Assembly (NCBI GenBank): GCA_937952875.1
Contig: CALFDI010000162.1
Span: forward strand, 1 to 9,846
Source: an uncultured Verrucomicrobiales bacterium
Lineage (GTDB): Bacteria; Verrucomicrobiota; Verrucomicrobiia; Verrucomicrobiales; Akkermansiaceae
Reading direction: 5' to 3'
DNA: 9,846 nucleotides
The stretch's first letter is position 1. Each line of letters starts with the position of its first letter. Both the position numbers and the translations under genes were made by a program. Shown here piece after piece: positions 6,615-9,846 of this stretch. Under the pieces are notes generated by a model that was not told the origin of the DNA, searched no databases, and saw only the letters and a list, made by a program, of their open reading frames with translations.

Positions 6615-7409
6615 TTAAGAGAGAGGCAGAGTTAGGCCATCATAGGCATATGAAAAGTGAGGTGGCAGATCAATTCGGCCGGAGAGATCAACGCCATGTC
6701 CCATATGGGTAAAATAGGTGGCCTTCACGTTCGCGTCTCGAGCGACTTGGATGGCCTCACCCGTGCTCATATGAGTCGGATGAATCTTATCTCCGAGAGC
6801 ATCGATAATGAGAATATCCGAATCAGTTATGAGAGGAAGAGTGCTTGGCGGGAGCTCTTTAATATCTGGAATATAACTGAGCGATACGCCTTCTGGCAGG
6901 TCGAAACGGAAGCCTATCACTGTGACTGAACCGTGAAGAACAGGCAGAGGAGTGACTCGAATACCAGCGATCTCGAAGGGGGCAATAATCTCAATCGGGG
7001 CGACGCGAACGTAGCCTTTATACTGTGTCTGCCCTCCAAAGGCCCAGCCATACATCTGAGTCAGCGCCTTGAGACAATCGGGTGTGGCATAAAGTGGTAA
7101 AGGCTCATCACGCCGCCAACAGAAGGCACGTAGCTCGTCAAAGCCTGCGACGTGGTCGACGTGCTCATGCGTATAGAGAACAGCGTCGATAGCCGTTAGC
7201 TGATGGGTGAGTGCCTGTTGGCGGAGATCAGGTCCGGTATCTACCAGTAAAGTGGTCTCTCCAGATCGTAAAATCACGGATGATCTGAGGCGCGTGTTTT
7301 TAGGGTCATCAGATAAGCAGACCGCGCAGTCACAGCCGATCACAGGGACACCGACAGATGTGCCGGTGCCGAGAAAGGTGAGAGAGGAAGGGGGAAGAGT
7401 AGAAGGCAC
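6615..7409 (-). CDS. PhnP-like metallo-beta-lactamase-fold hydrolase
   Basis: This 264-residue MBL-fold protein is close to PhnP and related phosphodiesterases. It opens with FLGTGTSVGVPVIGC and the Cys triad C26, C28, C31 (CDCAVC), which in PhnP-type enzymes binds a structural zinc. The metal-binding motif HEHVDH is at 81-86, with further ligands likely at H159 (VLHG), D182 (YIPD) and H235 (FTHMGHG). VDTGPDLRQQ (56-65) and THMSTGEAI (212-220) are typical of this subgroup. The likely reaction is hydrolysis of a cyclic or other phosphodiester, but no C-P lyase genes are visible and the substrate is unknown. No signal peptide is seen. The start appears to be GTG at 7409; no in-frame ATG or clear ribosome site stands upstream, and the conserved sequence begins at about residue 10. 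It is the first gene of the minus-strand run and divergent from recN. Confidence 0.9.
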   Translation of the reverse strand: MPSTLPPSSLTFLGTGTSVGVPVIGCDCAVCLSDDPKNTRLRSSVILRSGETTLLVDTGPDLRQQALTHQLTAIDAVLYTHEHVDHVAGFDELRAFCWRRDEPLPLYATPDCLKALTQMYGWAFGGQTQYKGYVRVAPIEIIAPFEIAGIRVTPLPVLHGSVTVIGFRFDLPEGVSLSYIPDIKELPPSTLPLITDSDILIIDALGDKIHPTHMSTGEAIQVARDANVKATYFTHMGHGVDLSGRIDLPPHFSYAYDGLTLPLS

Positions 7410-7433
7410 GATGGAGATCTGTGTGAATGACGT

Positions 7434-7461
7434 TTGCTTATGCAGCAGAGCTTGGCATAGT
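7434..7461 (+). promoter_or_regulatory. Possible recN promoter
   Basis: TTGCTT (7434-7439) and CATAGT (7456-7461) are separated by 16 bases and end 23 bases before the recN ATG, in the 75-base gap shared with the divergent hydrolase gene. Both boxes are imperfect matches to the sigma-70 consensus. I see no CTG-N10-CAG or GAAC-N4-GTTC LexA-type box in the gap. Confidence 0.3.
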
Positions 7462-7484
7462 GCGGCGGACTCTGCAAAAACGGA

Positions 7485-9131
7485 ATGCTCACACAGTTAA
7501 AGATTCAAAACCTCGCCCTCGTCGATCAACTGGATTGGGAAATGGGACCAGGACTACTCGGTGTTACAGGGGAAACGGGTGCTGGAAAGTCTGTCATCAC
7601 TGGTGCTCTTAAGCTTGTCCTAGGAGAGCGAGCAGAGAAGAGCCTTATCCGGACGGGTGAGACTTCATGCTCTGTAGAGGCCGTCTTTCAGCTTCCTCAT
7701 CCTGAATCAATCGACACAGCTCTCGAAGAAAGCGGGCTAAACGCCTGCGAAGATGGTCTTTTGATCGTAAAACGCATCATCGCGAACAGCTCGAATCGCC
7801 AGTTTATTAATAACTCGCCCGTCACACTTTCTCTTCTCAAATCACTCGGTGAACATCTCGTCGATCTTCACGGTCCTCACGATCACCAAGGCCTGCTCTC
7901 AGCAGAGAGACAGCTCTCGATGCTAGATGCCTATGCAGGGCTGCTCGATCTATCCGCTGACTACCGCGCGCAGTGGAAGCTTTGGAAAGAAAAGAAGGAC
8001 GAGCTAGAAGAGCTAAGAAATGCTGAGCGTGCCGGTGCCCAAGAGATCGAGCTTCTCAGATTCCAAGTCGATGAGATCGATGCTGCTGATCTCAAGCCGG
8101 ATGAAGAAGAGGAAATCGAAGCTCGGTATAAACGTGCATCGAACTCAACTCGTCTTCTGCAAGTCGCCGGCGAAGCCTCGCAAATCTTAGCGGGAGAAGG
8201 CAATGTCGTAGACCGCCTGTCGGAGCTTCAGCGCCTGTCGCATGAGCTACAGAAGCATGATCCAGAAACGGAAGATATGCTAGCTGGGCTTGATTCAGTT
8301 GTCGTTGAGCTGCGCGAACTAGAAGCCGGACTCGAAGACTATGTCTCAGAACTTGAGATTGATCCCGCAGAAGAGCGAGAACTCGCGGAGCGCATCAATA
8401 CATTTGAAACACTGAAGCGCAAATACGGGTCAACATTGGCTGATGTGTTAGATCATCGCGCAGAAGCAGCTCTATCACTTCACACGATGGAAAATCGTGG
8501 TGAAGTCTTAGACACACTAGAGGCTGAAGTCCGAGATCTCCGCGCAAACGTGAATGATCTTGGTGCAAAGCTGTCTTCTAAGCGCAAAAAGTTAGCGCCA
8601 AAGTTAGCAAAAGAAATCGTCAAGCACCTCGTCGATTTAGGATTTAAACAATCGCTCTTCGAGATTCAGCTCGAACGTCTAGTAGAGCCTGCCGCCTCAG
8701 GCCTCGAGCGAACAGAGTTTATGTTCGGGCCTAATCCAGGTGAGCCTCTGAAGCCTCTGCGTGGAGTTGCTTCGAGTGGAGAGATCTCTCGCGTTATGCT
8801 GGCTGTAAAGAGCGCCCTTGCGAGTCAAGATGCGACACCTCTCATGGTTTTCGATGAGATCGACGCCAATGTCGGCGGTGAAATTGCCCGTGCCGTTGGT
8901 CAGAAAATGGCAGCTCTAGGTGAGACTCACCAAGTTGTCGCCATCACTCACTTCCCACAAGTCGCAGCTGTTGCTGATCAGCATTTCTTAGTTTCTAAGG
9001 ATGTTGAGGAAGGGCGGACAATGTCTCGCTTAGCACCCGTTACTGGTGAAGCTCGTCTTGATGAACTCGTTAGAATGCTGGGTGGTGGTGGAGACGAAGC
9101 AAGGAAAATGGCGAAGTCTTTGCTCAAGTAG
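7485..9131 (+). CDS. recN: DNA repair protein RecN
   Basis: RecN is an SMC-like cytoplasmic ATPase that acts early in recombinational repair of DNA double-strand breaks. The 548 residues match the usual length and order. The N-terminus is MLTQLKIQNLALVDQL, followed by Walker A GETGAGKS (29-36). Long Glu/Lys/Leu-rich coiled-coil arms occupy about 150-385. The C-terminal half-ATPase has the signature VASSGEISRVMLAVKSAL (428-445), Walker B LMVFDEID (453-460, catalytic E458) and the H-loop AITHFPQVAA (486-495). The signature reads SSGE rather than the usual SGGE. The ATG has no strong Shine-Dalgarno. It is divergently paired with the PhnP-like gene and followed by a hairpin terminator, so it is probably monocistronic. 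SOS control is common for recN, but no operator is visible here. Confidence 0.96.
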   Translation: MLTQLKIQNLALVDQLDWEMGPGLLGVTGETGAGKSVITGALKLVLGERAEKSLIRTGETSCSVEAVFQLPHPESIDTALEESGLNACEDGLLIVKRIIANSSNRQFINNSPVTLSLLKSLGEHLVDLHGPHDHQGLLSAERQLSMLDAYAGLLDLSADYRAQWKLWKEKKDELEELRNAERAGAQEIELLRFQVDEIDAADLKPDEEEEIEARYKRASNSTRLLQVAGEASQILAGEGNVVDRLSELQRLSHELQKHDPETEDMLAGLDSVVVELRELEAGLEDYVSELEIDPAEERELAERINTFETLKRKYGSTLADVLDHRAEAALSLHTMENRGEVLDTLEAEVRDLRANVNDLGAKLSSKRKKLAPKLAKEIVKHLVDLGFKQSLFEIQLERLVEPAASGLERTEFMFGPNPGEPLKPLRGVASSGEISRVMLAVKSALASQDATPLMVFDEIDANVGGEIARAVGQKMAALGETHQVVAITHFPQVAAVADQHFLVSKDVEEGRTMSRLAPVTGEARLDELVRMLGGGGDEARKMAKSLLK

Positions 9132-9159
9132 GCGTAGGCATATTGGACTTTTGCATAAA

Positions 9160-9191
9160 AAAGTCCTCACTCCTAAAGGAATGAGGACTTT
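9160..9191. terminator. Bidirectional intrinsic terminator between recN and the metallopeptidase gene
   Basis: The arms 9160-9173 and 9178-9191 pair with a single mismatch and enclose a four-base loop (TAAA). On the minus strand the stem is followed by a run of T (TTTTTATGC), a good terminator for the gene ending at 9220. On the plus strand it is followed by GAAAATT, weaker but probably usable for recN. Confidence 0.8.
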
Positions 9192-9219
9192 GAAAATTAA
9201 GTATTAGAGGAATGCTCTA

Positions 9220-9846
9220 TTAGCGGCGGTTAGCGCGTGCATTACGAGTGTTACGAACACGCGCGGCGTTGTTACGTCCGCAGCATGATGTGCTCTGTCC
9301 ACGGTATCTTACACTTGGGTTACTGTAGTAGTTGATACGATCATTCTGGCTAACACCAGAACGAACAGCTGTGTAACGTGTTCTTCCACCAACTCTGATT
9401 GGAGGGCCTGCCTGGCTGTGTAATGCATTGTAATTATGCCCTATCTCATGAGGAGTTACTGTAGAGGAAATGAAGCGAGATCCAACAGCACTGTATGGTC
9501 CAGGTCTTTGTGCTACACCGCGAATACCTGCAAGAGCACCATTGGAAACAACCATCGCCATGTCAGCTCTGCGTCTGGATTCATCACCTCTCTGTCCGCT
9601 GAGATTTCCGGCGAGCAATGCGTCATAAGCATTTCTCAGAGTGCGGCCACTATCTCTGAAGTTAACAAAACGTATAACCGCTGTTCCGATGCTAGCTCCT
9701 GTCCGAGAATTACTGTGTGTGGTATTCGTGCGGTTGGCACCATTTCGAATAGCTGAGCGGATTTGGTTATCTCCACCTCGTTGAGCTCTCGCTCCGCCAG
9801 TGAAGTTATATTGGACAAGTGCTCTTTGAGCGCTCGCTTCAAATGC
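9220..9846 (-). CDS. Metzincin-like zinc metallopeptidase, C-terminal 208 residues (5' end cut by window edge)
   Basis: The frame is open from the window edge to a TAA at 9220-9222, so the N-terminus is missing. Numbering from the edge, HEIGHNYNALH (133-143) is the HExxHxxxxxH zinc motif with catalytic Glu134. Before it, GRTLRNAYDALLAG (67-80), RRRADMAMVVSN (91-102), ALAGIRGVAQRP (104-115) and SAVGSRFIS (119-127) follow the pattern of M12B/M72-type reprolysin-like peptidases. After it, INYYSNPSVRYRGQST (171-186) resembles the YFSNPxVxYxG block of the same group, and the end is Arg/Asn-rich. Two oddities appear: Asn140 replaces the usual Gly at the eighth position of the zinc motif, and no Met follows it, so a Met-turn is not evident. 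Such enzymes are usually secreted, but the signal peptide would lie outside the window. Confidence 0.82.
   Translation of the reverse strand, partial: AFEASAQRALVQYNFTGGARAQRGGDNQIRSAIRNGANRTNTTHSNSRTGASIGTAVIRFVNFRDSGRTLRNAYDALLAGNLSGQRGDESRRRADMAMVVSNGALAGIRGVAQRPGPYSAVGSRFISSTVTPHEIGHNYNALHSQAGPPIRVGGRTRYTAVRSGVSQNDRINYYSNPSVRYRGQSTSCCGRNNAARVRNTRNARANRR

Noticed and set aside
7410..7484. LexA/SOS operator upstream of recN
   Set aside because: I looked for CTG-N10-CAG and GAAC-N4-GTTC patterns and found neither at proper spacing.
9436..9756. Plus-strand 106-codon frame opposite the metallopeptidase
   Set aside because: It is antisense to a frame with a clear zinc motif and family pattern and has no features of its own.
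9636..9842. Minus-strand 68-codon frame near the window end
   Set aside because: It is in another frame of the metallopeptidase gene, whose own frame stays open to the edge with family-like sequence.

Overview
The window reads as a bacterial chromosome segment of moderate GC content, most likely from Verrucomicrobiota. This rests on the co-occurrence of a TIGR03790-family exported protein, a DUF2851 protein and a PhnP-like metallo-beta-lactamase protein, and on the general lack of Shine-Dalgarno sequences. It is an inference from family distribution as I know it, not a marker-gene assignment. I see no tRNA, rRNA, CRISPR array, transposase or phage gene.

Layout: (a) 1-275, minus: the start of a membrane-anchored protein of unknown function, cut by the window edge. 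(b) 337-1182, minus: a PHP-domain histidinol-phosphatase-like enzyme. (c) 1281-2345, plus: a stand-alone phosphotransacetylase-fold protein, divergent from (b), whose canonical catalytic loop looks rewritten. (d) 2376-2864, minus: an FxsA-type membrane protein convergent with (c), with an inverted repeat between them. (e) 2958-7409, minus: a co-oriented run of PhnP-like hydrolase, TIGR03790 protein, DUF2851 protein and two small exported cysteine-rich proteins, ending in a GC-rich hairpin. (f) 7485-9131, plus: recN, the DNA-repair ATPase, divergent from the run. (g) 9160-9191: a terminator hairpin serving recN and the convergent gene. (h) 9220-9846, minus: the C-terminal part of a metzincin-like secreted zinc metallopeptidase, cut by the window edge.

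The most notable region is 3018-3598. Two adjacent small genes encode exported proteins of about 114 and 52 residues, and each carries the motif C-S-x-x-C-x-D-C-x-C-C. The 52-residue protein has 10 Cys in its last 25 residues and resembles an exported metallothionein-like peptide. They lie directly downstream of the tightly packed hydrolase-TIGR03790-DUF2851 genes (gaps of 14 and 0 bases), so co-transcription is plausible but unproven. The other genes are mostly housekeeping-like. No gene-free stretch exceeds 300 bases.
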